DNA from: Balaenoptera acutorostrata
Lineage: Eukaryota; Chordata; Mammalia; Artiodactyla; Balaenopteridae
Assembly (NCBI RefSeq): GCF_949987535.1
Contig: NC_080082.1
Location: 46,776,874 to 46,840,873, forward strand
DNA: 64,000 bases
Reading direction: 5' to 3'
The number at the start of each line of letters is the position of its first letter. Positions within the stretch are counted from its first letter, which is position 1. The notes below the pieces were generated by a model that was not told where the DNA came from, made no database searches, and worked only from the letters and a program-made list of their open reading frames with translations. The translations under genes were made by a program, and so were the position numbers. Of the stretch, positions 9,569 to 20,116 are shown piece after piece.

Positions 9569-11140
9569 AATGTATACTTACTGGGACAAAGGAAATCAGG
9601 ACTTTTACATCTAGGAAACAGAAAAAATGGTCACTGCGTTCAGAGATCGGCAGGCTCATGCGGCGGTTGCATGGTTGATTCATTCTGGGCTCACCCACCT
9701 GGCTCAATGGGAACAGAGAGGCTAAGGGTGGCTCACAAGTCCTCTGAAATGGAAGGGTCTCCCTTGTGAGGCAGGGAGCATACAAAATCATCCCAGCAGA
9801 GTTTGCAGGGGTCCCTGGTAGAGATGCCATCCCTGGGCTAGAGACTGAAGAGAAAGACACGACAACCTCTCCAATCTTCTCGTTCTATGATACCACATAT
9901 CATAGTACATATGGCCGTCCTGGTAATACAATTACGATATAAAATTGCGGGAATCTTTATTTATATGCCATAGTTACTAAAGCAGTGTTTCAAAACCATT
10001 TCTATAAAAGAAAAGTCATCGTTGATCTCTAAAAATATATGGAGGTAGGTGGTGGAGGAGGAAGGCATGAACCCGTATATGGAAATGTGTTTGATTGGAG
10101 CAAAATGCAAAACCAGCTTCTGTTTCCAATTACGAGCTTTTGTTCCCTGGCAGTGGCCATCTTCCACCTTCCCTGCTGCCATGCCTTGCATTACTTGCAG
10201 GAGCCACGAATTATTATAACTTAAAATGTGTATTCACCCGAAGAAAGCTGTGATGTGGGCACCGAAAGAGATGCAGACTGCTTAGCCTAAGTTGGCCTTT
10301 TCTCCCTTCTATTCTAATAGATCTTTTTTTTTCTTTTTGTCACTCAAAATGAGTGTCTGGTGTACTAGCATAAATTGTTAAAAGCAGTTTTAGGTAAAGG
10401 AAGAACGAGTAAAGTGGAGTTTTTTTCACAAAAGCCAACCTCAATTTATGTCAAAGAGGGTTAAAAGACCTTGGGATTAAAGCAATAAACTTGCTGCTGT
10501 CAAAGCTAAAACCCGCTAACAATTTAGTGCCAAACGCATGTTGTTCAATATCATTTCATATTATATTATGTCACAAAGAGCTGACGGTCTGCATCACCCT
10601 GACAAGGCTGATTTACTCTGAAGAATTCATCGACATTTTGCACAGTCAAAGCTGACTTCATTTTGTTTGGATGGACGGTGGGAAATGTCTCTGTACTTGA
10701 GTTTGAATATTAGTCTGAAAATCATTCTCAGATTAAAGATTCAGGAGACCATGGGTCCTTGGCTTGGCAAAGCCAAGTCTTTGAAAGGCAGAAATATACT
10801 TTTCATTGTTCTCATTGACAGAGTATTTAGACCAAAGACTTTAATAAAAATCAAGAGGTTAAATTAGATTTTTATGGCATCCCCTAAAGTCAATGAATTG
10901 TTAACCATTTCTCTGGAAAAAGAAAACCATACAAGAAGATCATCCCTGATCCAGACATAAATTTATAAATAAATTTATAAATTCCTTAAGAGATGTTAAT
11001 CACCTTATTTCCTCAGTTATGTGTATTCACAATTCCCTTTGCCCATTTTCTTTTACCAGTAAAAAAGGCATAGGTCCAGTGAGTGACATGTCAGGGTGTC
11101 TCCCAGTTCAGAGGTCATGGGACAATGGACAAAGACAGTG
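9569..11140. other. Unique sequence with candidate conserved blocks
   Basis: No gene or clear repeat was recognised here. Two AT-balanced, non-repetitive patches (about 9880-10290 and 10370-10660) have the texture of conserved non-coding DNA. The second is listed separately. Confidence 0.45.
10370..10660. promoter_or_regulatory. Candidate conserved non-coding element
   Basis: An AT-rich but complex sequence with many transcription-factor-like words: 'gggattaaagc', 'cctcaatttatgtcaaag', 'gctgctgtcaaagc', 'tcattttgtttg'. Isolated CpGs are preserved ('acccgc', 'aaacgcatg', 'ctgacggtc'). It is free of repeats, in contrast to the flanking SINE/LTR-rich DNA. Function is inferred from texture only. 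Confidence 0.3.
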
Positions 11141-11484
11141 AGACAAAAGATTTTTTTTTTTTTTTAAAGTTTCATTTAAAAAAAAAATTTTATTTATTTA
11201 TTTACGGCTGTGTTGGGTCTTTGTTTCTGTGTGAGGGCTTTCTCTAGTTGTGGCAAGCGGGGGCCACTCTTCATCGCGGTGCGCGGGCCTCTCACTATCG
11301 CGGCCTCTCTTGTTGTGGAGCACAGGCTCCAGACGCGCAGACTCAGTAGTTGTGGCTCACGGGCCCAGCTGCTCCGCGGCATGTGGGATCTTCCCAGACC
11401 AGGGCTCGAACCCGTGTCCCCTGCATTGGCAGGCAGATTCTCAACCACTGCGCCACCAGGGAAGCCCCAAGACAAAAGATTTTT
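11141..11484 (-). mobile_element. CHR-type cetacean SINE with perfect 15-bp TSD
   Basis: This is a full-length antisense copy: poly-T/TTTATTTATTTA tail on the left, 'gggctcgaacccgtgtcccc' (antisense B box) and 'ccagggaagcccc' (antisense head) on the right. It is bracketed by the direct repeat 'agacaaaagattttt' at 11141-11155 and 11470-11484, a perfect match. High CpG content ('catcgcggtgcgcgggcc') shows it is young. Open frames over it on both strands are by-products of the SINE. Confidence 0.95.
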
Positions 11485-11559
11485 CTTGGGACAATCACAG
11501 AGGAAAACAATGCATCTGAAATTATATGCCTTGAAGAGTATCAATCAGGCTAGTTTTAA

Positions 11560-11800
11560 AACCAAATAAATAAATATCCTATATAAAATGACTTGTATAA
11601 ATGTCTACCACATATGAAACATTCATCTCTATTTATATACTTAGGTCTAAAAAATTATGCAAAGAAATATTGAGTGGTTATCTCTGGGTGGTGATATTAG
11701 GGGTAACAGGTGATTCTTTTCATCTTTATGGGTATTTCTGAATTTTCTTAAAATGTACATGACTTACTTTTGTTTTAAAAGGAAACCAAAAAAGCCATAA
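11560..11800 (+). mobile_element. Probable old LINE 3' end
   Basis: 'gagtggttatctctgggtgg', 'ggtgattcttttcatcttta' and 'tgtacatgacttacttttg' resemble a common ancient mammalian LINE 3' UTR ending in an A-rich tract. The family is not assigned, and the edges are approximate. Confidence 0.45.
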
Positions 11801-12186
11801 AACTATACTATAAAGGAATTTATTGTCCAAAGTTATCCCACAGTGAATGTCTTTGTAAAGTATGGTCTTATTCCTTAAATCAGAATAAGGCATCCCTAAT
11901 TGAACAGACTCTGAAGTTTTCAAACATTGCTTTCCCTTATGTCTGGCCTGTTCAGTGGTCAACTCGATAACCTATGGGAGGGAAATGATGAAAACGCTTC
12001 CCAATTACGTGTCTGGGATTCTGTGCTGGACGTCCCCAGGGCTGCTGTGTGTTCCAACTGACGCGTGACTGACACGCTATAAGAAGTCCCACCTCCACCA
12101 CCAAAGGACACTGAAAGGCCTTGACAGATGGTCAAAACAATTCCAGGTGACAGTCAGAACTGAAGGATCCCAGAGAATGGAGGTGT

Positions 12187-12220
<34 letters not shown>

Positions 12221-12516
12221 CTCTTGCCTCTTCTACATCTAGGAAAAGAGACTCACCTCAGCCTTGCCCAGCTTCTCTCTCTCAGGCATCAGATGCACCA
12301 TCTCATCCTTCTGTCCTCTGGCGGGATCTCAGCATCACCCACCTCTCATCTAACCTTTACCACATCTTCCCCCATAGCCTGAGGGGGCACACTGCCAAGG
12401 CCACTTTCTTTCTTTCTTTCTTTTTTTTTTTAAAGAGGGGAGGGCAAGCATTTTATTTTAATTAAGATTTTAAATGTATTTCAATTGAACAGTCATTAAA
12501 TTTAAAAAATACAACA
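11801..12516. other. Mostly unique sequence with a GT microsatellite
   Basis: No exon was recognised. A (GT)n tract lies at 12183-12220. A run of (TTTC)n and T residues at about 12408-12432 precedes an AT-rich stretch adjoining the SINE. Confidence 0.45.
12183..12220. repeat. (GT)n microsatellite
   Basis: About 19 TG/GT units with one interruption (GTATGT) near the left end. Likely length-polymorphic. Confidence 0.95.
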
Positions 12517-12633
12517 TAGGGGACTTCCCTAGCGGTCCAGTGGTTAAAACTTCACCTTCCAATGCAGGGGGTACGGGTCTGATCCCTGGTCAGGGAGCTA
12601 AGATTCCACATGTCTCATGGTCAAAAAAAAAAA
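12517..12633 (+). mobile_element. Older short tRNA-derived SINE (CHR family relative)
   Basis: 'ggacttccctagcggtccag' at the head, 'ttccaatgcagggggtacgg' and 'atccctggtcagggagctaag' in the body, and an A-run at the end. This is the short type of artiodactyl/cetacean SINE, lacking the long 3' part of the young copies. It has more substitutions than the long copies, hence is older. An A-rich tract with 'aataaagactttaaaaatgg' follows to about 12740. Confidence 0.85.
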
Positions 12634-12999
12634 ACCCAAAACATACAACAGAAGCAATATTGTAATAAATTCAATAAAGACTTTAAAAATGGTCCACAAC
12701 AAAAAAAATCTTTTCAAAAATTAAATAAATAAATAATACAACATAGTTTATTTGTGCCCCATTTCCTGACCCACATTATAATTTTCTCCCATCTGTCTTT
12801 AATCCATCTTCTATCAGATATTTAGATACTCTTTTCTCTAAGCTTTAGCGTTTCTCCGCAGTCGAAGGCAAACCATATTCCACCCTGGCCCAAATGATCT
12901 ACTTTCCTTCCTCCTTAATCCACCCTTGAATATTCCCCTGCCCACATCCAAGCCTTCAGCACAAGAAAGTGAGGGTGCTCAAAGAGGGAGGGGTATCTT

Positions 13000-13290
13000 G
13001 ATGCCCCTGCCTTCTCACTCGGGGTGGGGGGGCACTTGCCCGTCAGCACCCTCTTCAGGGTGCCCAGCATATCAGGGTTCCAGAAGCTATAGATGACTGG
13101 GTTCAGCACGGGGCTGAGGATAGTTTTGAGGATCCCGATGTCCTTGTCCTTGTCTGAGACTGACCCTGAGCCCAGACGCATGTAGCTGAGGAAGCCGGTT
13201 ACATAAAAGATGCAACCACGGTGAGGTGAGAGCCACACGTGGAGAAGGCAAGGCCGCTTTCTAAGCAGACTATTTTTCCTCTGCAAACAT
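13000..13290 (-). pseudogene. Olfactory receptor pseudogene fragment (TM6-TM7 end)
   Basis: Read on the minus strand, 13290 to 13000, the translation gives the end of a class A odorant receptor. In TM6 there is FSTCGSHLTVVAS, the OR-specific motif. A loop with SVSDKDKD follows, then TM7 with VLNPVIYSFWN (the NPxxY-type motif, OR form LNPxIY) and a short C-tail with LKRVL. Between TM6 and TM7 one base is missing at about 13204-13209, so the TM6 part and the TM7 part lie in different frames. In the TM6 frame a stop follows at once. TM1-TM5 are not found upstream, where the sequence becomes unrelated. Intact ORs are about 310 residues; only about 90 remain here. Such relics fit the wide loss of odorant receptors in whales. 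The OR subfamily is not assigned. Confidence 0.85.
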
Positions 13291-13299
13291 TAAGTCGAC

Positions 13300-14339
13300 A
13301 AAAGATGCTATGTGGGCAAAGCACCAAGGTGCCCAAAGAGCAGGAACCTGCTTGGTCCAACATAGCTATGTGGGATCATTTCCCCTCTCTGTGTGATTGG
13401 CATCAGTGTATGTGCTGGGTCTGCCTTGCAGAGTTGACATGGAATCTGGTAGCCTAAGGTATGTACGGGGTACCTGCTGTGCTGGGTGGTGGTGGCACAG
13501 TGTAATGAGATGTTACCCCCGCACCCTAGGGGCTCCCAATCTAGGGATGAACTACAACCAAGGTCCAGATGTGAAAGGGATGAAAGAGAGGCAAAAGCAA
13601 GTGGGGTTGCAGACCCATGACTTTTCTGGGGGGAATACCAAGAAGGGTTCATGGAGGAAGTTGCAGTGAAAGTATGCTTTGGAGGATGAGGAGGCAACTG
13701 CCTTTGAAACACTTTGATGTGCAAGGCACTTGTGGTTAGGAGAGGAACAGCGACGGTAACCCCTAATGAAACGGGCTGCTTGGAGAGCTTGGTTGTTCTG
13801 CTTTTCTCTTGTGTAGCCCTCAAGTGAGGCAGAATAATCTCCTACCCTGTAGTAATTCCACATGGCTGTGAAGATCGCAGTTAAACTGTCCCCAGCCCTC
13901 TCCCTCCCAGGAGAAGCAATCCCTAAGGATCAAGGTCATCTCTCCTTTGCACATCAGTTCCTGTTCCTTTGATTGTGCTTCTGTTGTAGGTCCCTCTGTT
14001 TCCAAAAAGACTAACCCTGCATCTGCCACCCATGGCCTCTCCACCTGACCTTCAGGAAGTGTCCTGCCCACACTCTGGCCAGTCCCACCTCTGGCAGCAC
14101 CTGAGGCTCTTGGTCGCCTGTGGGAGGAGACGGGGATGAGGACAGTGCCACGGAGGGATAGGCAGTTCAGAAGGATATGGATTCAGCCATCCTCACTGAC
14201 CACAGGCTCCTGCCAGGCCCTCTGTGCGGAACACAGCTCCAGGACCAGAAACCGCGCTCCAGGTATCCCTGGGCTGGCGTGGGAAGCAGAAATTGGCAAC
14301 AAATCTACAGCTCGCAGCACGACAGTGCTGGGATGCATA
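13300..14339. other. Unassigned sequence upstream of the OR relic
   Basis: This is where the N-terminal part of the olfactory receptor would be expected, but no TM1-TM5 signature (for example the MAYDRY-type motif) is seen. Open frames up to 171 codons on the minus strand show no family resemblance. Parts of 13.9-14.3 kb may belong to the antisense L2 that follows. Confidence 0.4.
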
Positions 14340-14600
14340 GAGGAGGAGCAGAGAAAGGTGCTTAGGTGAGGAGACATTTAGCCTGGGTCTCCACGAAAGA
14401 CAAGCAAAGCCAAGTCCAGAGGGGGATGCAGTCAGAGAATTCTAAAGAAGAATTGATGGAATGGTTTTGAGGGGGCGGGATGGAAGATAGAACTGGAAAG
14501 GTGCAGGTTGGGTCCATACAGCCTAAGATGTTTTAGGGAATCTGGACTTTATCCTCTCGGTACCCTGAGTCATTGAGGGGGTCTGGGCAGAGTTAAGTGT
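14340..14600 (-). mobile_element. LINE-2 (L2) fragment, antisense
   Basis: 'aggtgaggagacatttagcc', 'ctggactttatcctctcggt', 'ttgagggggtctgggcagag' follow the antisense L2 region 3' of the reverse transcriptase (equivalent to ...gtgacatttgagc...ggattttattct...). It is diverged and the edges are approximate. Confidence 0.55.
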
Positions 14601-14624
14601 ACCGTCAATTTGTTGGGTTGGAGA

Positions 14625-14815
14625 GTGATAGCTCATTGTAGTTTTGATTTGCTTTTCCCTAACAACTAATGGTGTTGAGCATCTTTTTATGTGCTTATCA
14701 GTCATTTGTATATCTTCTTTGGAGAAATGTCTATTTAGGTCCTTTGCCTATTTTCAATTGGGTTATCTTTTTATTTGAATTATAATGGCTCTTTATATAT
14801 TTTGGATACAAGTCC
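14625..14815 (-). mobile_element. Old L1 ORF2 C-terminal fragment, antisense
   Basis: 'tgatagctcattgtagtttt', 'tgttgagcatctttttatgt', 'atatcttctttggagaaatg' and 'ggatacaagtccc' are the antisense of the L1 region encoding KTTMRYH, HMKRCS and HFSKED. The same region is seen less diverged at 17.95-18.06 kb. The right end abuts the LTR. Confidence 0.75.
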
Positions 14816-14818
14816 CAT

Positions 14819-15477
14819 TGAAACCAAGCAGGATCCTGTGGGACCTTCCAGGGGACAGACACCCTCGTGTCCCCTGCTTCTTATTTATAGAAAAACTTTA
14901 GCCTCCTAGGCCTTCCCTGAATTCCTAAGAGAAAATTTAATCAGTTAATAATCAAAGAAGTGACAAAATACAGAAATAAAGGAAAGCAGTCAAGCAAAAC
15001 AATATAATAATAGCTTAACCATGAAACAAAGCCAGGGACCCTTAGTTCCTCCTCACATGCTATAGATAATATCCTGATGCATATCCTTGAGTTGTTTTGC
15101 AGAAACTGAGACCACTCCACCCCTGCCACCAGGTGGAGGAAGTTGACTGCATGCTGACCACCAGCACATAGACCCAGACCACTTGGAATCAGAAAACTGA
15201 TGATTGAGTTTCCCAAAATATTACCATGTTACCTCACCACCAACCAATCAGAAGAACGACTGCGAGCTGTTCACACACCCCATATCCCTCAACCCTAATG
15301 TTGCCTTGAAAAACCCTTCCCTGAAAGTCACCAGGAGTTTGGGTCTTTTGAGCTTTAGCTGCCTGTTCTCCTTGGTTCTCCTGCAATTAATGCTGCACTT
15401 TCCTTCACCACAACCCCGTGTCAGTAGATTGGCTTTGCTGTGCATCAGGCAAGCAGACCCAAGTTCACTTGGTAACA
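14819..15477 (+). mobile_element. Solo LTR of an endogenous retrovirus-like element
   Basis: A block of about 660 bp starts at TGAAACC and ends with a U5-like segment ('cagtagattggctttgctgt', 'aagcagacccaagttcactt') and 'ggtaaca', a CA terminus. 'gcaattaatgctgcac' sits where the polyA signal/R region is expected, and the AATAAA appears mutated to AATTAA. No internal retroviral sequence adjoins it, so it is a solo LTR. Its U5 end resembles that of the LTR at 9.07-9.57 kb (...ggtaaca) but the bodies differ, so these are probably different ERV families. The target-site repeat was not resolved. Confidence 0.6.
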
Positions 15478-15539
15478 CCTTATCAGATATGTGTTTTACA
15501 GACACTCCATTCATATTTCATCTCAATGATTGATGCAGC

Positions 15540-16150
15540 CTCTTGCTGGTCTCCTTCCTTTTTCTCTTGCTCCCCTACAACCCAGGAGCCAGCACAATCA
15601 TTTAAAACATAAATCAGGTTATATTTCTCCACGCAATATGATCTTTTAAAATGCTACTCTGATCAAGTCACTCCCCTGCATAAAAAATATGTGTAAGAAA
15701 ATAAACTCTTTCTCTGGCTTCCCATCACTATTGGGATAAACTGCAGGGTCCTTTCCCTTGCCTGTAAGGCCCTCAATGATACTGCCTTTGCCTGTATCTC
15801 CACTTCCCTTCCCAACACTCTCTGCACCCTAGCTACCCCCAGCCATGCTAACCTGGGTTCAGAATCCCCAAGCTCCTTCCCTCCCTATCCCCTTTGTACT
15901 CCAAAAGGCTTCCTCTCTCCTCTTCCTCTGGCCAACCCCTTTCCACCTGTATCAGGTTAAATGCCACTTCCCTGGGGAGAACATCACGGATTCTCCAGTC
16001 TAAGTTATGTCCCTTTGACACAAGAAGGGCAGTGCCATCAAACTCGTCACACTTTGATTAGAGGAACTATTGATTGATGGCTGTTAGACTAAAAGCTGCA
16101 CAGGGACAGGGCTTGGTTGTGTTGTGTCCAGCACTCAACAGTGTCTGCAG
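15540..16150 (+). mobile_element. LINE-2 (L2) 3' region, sense
   Basis: The order of motifs matches L2 from the end of its ORF to the 3' UTR: 'atgctactctgatcaagtcactcccctgc', 'tctggcttcccatcactatt', 'gcctgtaaggccctcaatga', 'tcaggttaaatgccacttcc', and a 3' end with 'ctgcacagggacagggcttgg'. The frame is degraded. Inactive since early mammals. Confidence 0.8.
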
Positions 16151-16599
16151 AGGAAAGGGACGGGATTCAAGTCCCCTCCAGGCACCAGGGGCCTGATGGA
16201 GAAGCTGAGGACCTAAGGCCCCTCTCTCAGAGTGCCATCTCCCCAGATGAAGGCAAACCCGAGAATGCTTATTTTAAAAGAACATTTATTATATTTCTGT
16301 TCTGTTCTATATGATCTGCACACCATTATTCTCAACAGATTTGGAAATCACAAATTTAGAGTTTCACCCAAACTCCTTGCTGACTTTTGGTGTTGAAAAA
16401 ATTGCCATCACAATCACCCTACAATTCATTAGTAATCCATCAGCCTTTTGTTTCTCTTAAAGAACAGGGGACCGTGTTTCCTACAGTTTGGGAGAGATCC
16501 ATTGCCTTTGGTTTTTTTTGTGCTTTTTTTTTTTAAGTTTTATTTTAAGAATAAATTTCTAAGAGGTCTTTGAAGTTAAACCTAGTGTTCTTTGTGAAT

Positions 16600-16790
16600 A
16601 TTCACCTGGGATCTGACAGGAGTCAGGGACAGAGCTGAAAGGGACTTCAATGGTCATGCTGGATAGGAAATAGGTCCAGAAGGTCACCAAGGCTCACACA
16701 GACATTTTGTGATGGATCTGGGACCACAGCCAGGTCCCTGGATGCCCATTCCATGCTCCTCCTCCTTTGTATCCGTTCACCCTTCACTTG
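16600..16790. mobile_element. Possible MIR-like ancient SINE
   Basis: 'gctgaaagggacttcaatggtcat', 'gaaggtcaccaaggctcacaca' and 'gggaccacagccaggtccctgg' recall the antisense wording of MIR-related SINEs (caaggtcacacag...). The match is weak, and the edges are guesses. Confidence 0.35.
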
Positions 16791-17419
16791 GAAATGGTAC
16801 CCTCATTTTCTAATTTTGCTCTTAGAAACTCCCTTTTCCAACACCCTTGGCCCTTCTCTTTAAGTTGTCCCATATCAAGCTCAGGTGGATCATGAGACCA
16901 TAATTCAGGCAACTAGCACTTTGCATTCATCTGTCCATAGTGACTGGTTTAGAATTAGACATGTGACCAAATTAGAGCCAATGAGATGTAAGCAGATTGT
17001 CTGTGAGAATGCTGGTCAGAGGCTCTCATTCTACCCCAGGCTACACTTGAGGGTGGGTGCAGATGCCAGAGCTGCTGCAGCCATCTTTTTTATTTTTTTT
17101 AACATCTTTATTGGAGTATAATTGCTTTACAATGGTGTGTTAGTTTCTGCTTTATAACAAAGTGAATCAGCTATACATATACATATATCCCCATATCTCT
17201 TCCCCCTTGTGTCTCCCTCTCTCCCACCCTCCCTATCCCATTCCTCTAGGTTGTCACAAAGCACCGAGCTGATCTCCCTGTGCTATGAGGCTGCTTCCCA
17301 CTAGCTATCGGTTTTACATTTGGTAGTGTATATATGTCCATGCCACTCTTTCACTTTGTCCCAGCTTACCCTTCCCCCTCCCCGTGTCCTCAAGTCCATT
17401 CTCTAGTAGGTCTGCATCT

Positions 17420-19589
17420 TTATTCCCATCCTGCCCCTAGGTTCTTCATGACCTTTTTTTTTTTTTTGATTCCATATATATGTGTTAGCATACGGTATTT
17501 ATTTTTCTCTTTCTGACTTACTTCACTCTGTATGACAGAATCTAGGTCCATCCACCTCATTACAAATAACTCAATTTTGTTTCTTTTTATGGCTGAGTAA
17601 TATTCCATTGTATATATGTGCCACATCTTCTTTATCCATTCATCTGTTGATGGACACTTAAGTTGCTTCCATGTCCTGGCTATTGTAAATAGAGCTGCAA
17701 TGAACATTGTGGTACATGACTCTTTTTGAATTATGGTTTTCTCAGGGTATATGCCCAGTACTGGGATTGCTGGGTCATATGGTAGTTCTATTTTTAGTTT
17801 TTTAAGGAACCTCCATACTGTTCTCCATAGTGGCTGTATCAATCTACATTCCCACCAACAGTGCAAGAGGGTTCCCTTTTCTCCACACCCTCTCCAGCAT
17901 TCATTGTTTGTAGATTGTTTGTAGTCACCATTCTGACTGGTGTGAGGTGATATCTCATGGTAGTTTTGACTTGCATTTGTCTAATGATTAATGAAGTTGA
18001 GCACTTTTTCATGTGTTTGTTGGCAATCTGTATATCTTCTTTGGAGAAATGTCTATTTAGGTCTACGGCCCATTTTTGGATTGGATTGTTTGTTTTTTTG
18101 ATATTGAGCTGCATGAGCTGCTTGCAAATTTTGGAGGTTAATCCTTTGTCAGTTGCTTCATTTGCAAATATTTTCTCCCATTCTGAGGGTTGTCTTTTCA
18201 TCTCGTTTATGGTTTCCTTTGCTGTGCAAAAGCTTTGAAGTTTCATTTGGTCCCATTTGTTTATTTTTGTTTTTATTTCCATTTCTCTAGAGGTGGGTCA
18301 AAAAGGATCTTGCTGTGATCTATGTCATAGAGTGTTCTGCCTATGTTTTCCTCTAAGAGTTTTATAGTGTCTGGCCTTACATTTAGGTCTTTAATCCATT
18401 TTTAGTTTATATTTGTGCATGGTGTTAGGGAGTGTTCTAATTTCATTCTTTTCCATGTAGCTGTCCAGTTTCCCAGCACCACTTATTGAAGAGGCTGTCT
18501 TTTCTCCATTGTATATTCTTGCCTCCTTTATCAAAAATAAGGTGACCATATGTGTGTGGGTTTATCTCTGGGCTTTCTATCCTGTTCCGTTGATCTATAT
18601 TTCTGTTTTTGGGCCAGTACCATACTGTCTTGATTACTGTAGCTTTGTAGTATTGTTTGAAGTCAGGGAGCCTGATTCCTCCAGGTCTGTTTTTCTTTCT
18701 CAAGATTGTTTTGGCTATTCTGGGTCTTTTGTGTTTCCATACAAATTGTGGATTTTTTGTTCCAGTTCTGTGAAAAATGCCATTGGTAGTTTGCTAGGGA
18801 TTGCATTGAATCTGTAGATTGCTTTGTGTAGTATAGTCATTTTCACAATGTTGATTCTTCCAATCCAAGAACATAGTATATCTCTCCATCTGTTTGTATC
18901 ATCTTTAATTTCTTTCATCAGTGTCTTATAGTTTTCTGCATACATGTCTTTTTTCTCCTTAGGTAGGTTTATTCCTAGGTATTTTATTCTTTTTGTTGCA
19001 GTGGTAAATGGGAGTGTTTCCTTAATTTCACTTGCAGATTTTTCATCATTAGTGTATAGGAATGCAAGAGATTTCTGTGCATTAATTTTGTATCCTGTTA
19101 CTTTACCAAATTCATTGATTAGCTCTAGTAGGCTTCTGGTAGCACCTTTAGGATTCTCTATGTATAGTATCATGTCATCTGCAAACAGTGACAGCTTTAC
19201 TTCTTTTCCGATTTGGATTCCTTTTATTTCTTTTTCTTCTATGATTGCTGTGGCTAAAACTTCCAAAACAATGTTGAATAATAGTGGTGAGAGTGGGCAA
19301 ATTGTCTTGTTCCTGATCTTAGTGGAAATGGTTTCAGTTTTTCACCATTGAGGATGATGTTGGCTGTGGGTTTGTCATATATGGCCTTTATTACGTTGAG
19401 GTAAGTTCCCTCTATGCCTACTTTCTGGAGGGTTTTTATCATAAATGGGTGTTGAATTTTGTCAAAAGCTTTTTCTGCATCTGTTGAGATGATCATATGG
19501 TTTTTATTCTTCAATTTGTTAATATGGTGTATCACATTGATTGATTTGCATATATTGAAGAATCCTTGCATTCCTGGGATAAATCCCAC
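17420..19589 (-). pseudogene. L1 ORF2 remnant (RT and C-terminal domains)
   Basis: ORF2p normally (about 1,275 residues) supplies endonuclease and reverse transcriptase for L1 copying in the nucleus. Here only the RT and C-terminal parts remain, in at least five frame segments. 19589-19254 carries [12 protein letters not shown] and the catalytic [13 protein letters not shown]. 19266-18715 carries the intact FADDMILY box (two catalytic Asp), then the thumb with [11 protein letters not shown] and [11 protein letters not shown]. 18703-18443 has [13 protein letters not shown]. 18282-17839 has [20 protein letters not shown] and [13 protein letters not shown]. 17866-17420 has the C-terminal HCWWEC and [15 protein letters not shown]. 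Frameshifts separate the segments, and the endonuclease is absent because of 5' truncation. Dead copy. Confidence 0.93.
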
Positions 19590-19613
19590 TTGATCACGGT
19601 GTATGATCCTTTT

Positions 19614-19983
19614 AATATGCTGTTGGGGGCTTCCCTGGTGGCGCAGTGGTTGAGAATCTGCCTGCTAATGCAGGGGACACGGGTTCGAGCCCTGGTCTGG
19701 GAAGATCCCACATGCCACGGAGCAGCTGGGCCCGTGAGCCACAATTGCTGAGCCTGCGCGTCTGGAGCCTGTGCCCCGCGACGGGAGGGGCCGCGATAGA
19801 GAAAGGCCCGCGCACCGCGATGAAGAGCGGTCCCCGCACCGCGATGAAGAGTGGCCCCCGCTTGCCGCAACTGGAGAAAGCCCTCGCACGAACCGAAGAC
19901 CCAACACAGCCAAAAATAAATAAATAAATAAATAAAATAAGAAAATCCTTAAAAAAAAAAAAAAAAAAAAAATATGCTGTTGG
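19614..19983 (+). mobile_element. Young CHR-type SINE inserted in L1, 13-bp TSD
   Basis: The full-length SINE (19627-19970) begins 'gggcttccctggtggcgcag' and ends in (AAAT)n plus a run of about 22 uninterrupted A residues. It is flanked by perfect 'aatatgctgttgg' repeats (19614-19626 and 19971-19983) made of L1 sequence. The A/B box head and high CpG content are intact. It contains a 24-bp tandem duplication at 19811-19858. Intact long A-tail, perfect TSD and CpG richness indicate the most recent insertion in the window. Confidence 0.97.
19811..19858. repeat. 24-bp tandem duplication inside the SINE
   Basis: Two adjacent copies (19811-19834, 19835-19858) share 'cgcaccgcgatgaagag' and differ at two positions (cgg/tgg and t/c). 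The other long SINEs in the window have a single copy at this place. Confidence 0.95.
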
Positions 19984-20116
19984 ATTCTGTTTGCTAGTAT
20001 TTTGTTGAGGATTTTTGCATCTATGTTCATCAGTGATATTGGCCTGTAATTTTCTTTTTTTGTGACATCTTTGTCTGGTTTTGGTATCAGGGTGATGGTG
20101 GCCTTGCAGCCATCTT

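Larger units (their letters stand above)
17076..20116 (-). mobile_element. L1 retrotransposon, 5'-truncated, with 12-bp TSD
   Basis: An antisense L1 of about 2.66 kb (SINE excluded) starts with its poly-A end as T-runs at 17088-17099. It continues through a full 3' UTR (17.10-17.45 kb), and ORF2 to the start of the reverse-transcriptase domain, ending near 20104 at the codons for ATxTLIPKPD. The direct repeat 'tgcagccatctt' at 17076-17087 and 20105-20116 marks the target-site duplication. A CHR SINE later inserted at 19.6 kb. The 3' UTR ('ggagtataattgctttacaa', 'cactttgtcccagcttaccc') matches that of the 22.9-27.1 kb element, so both belong to the same lineage. Confidence 0.93.
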
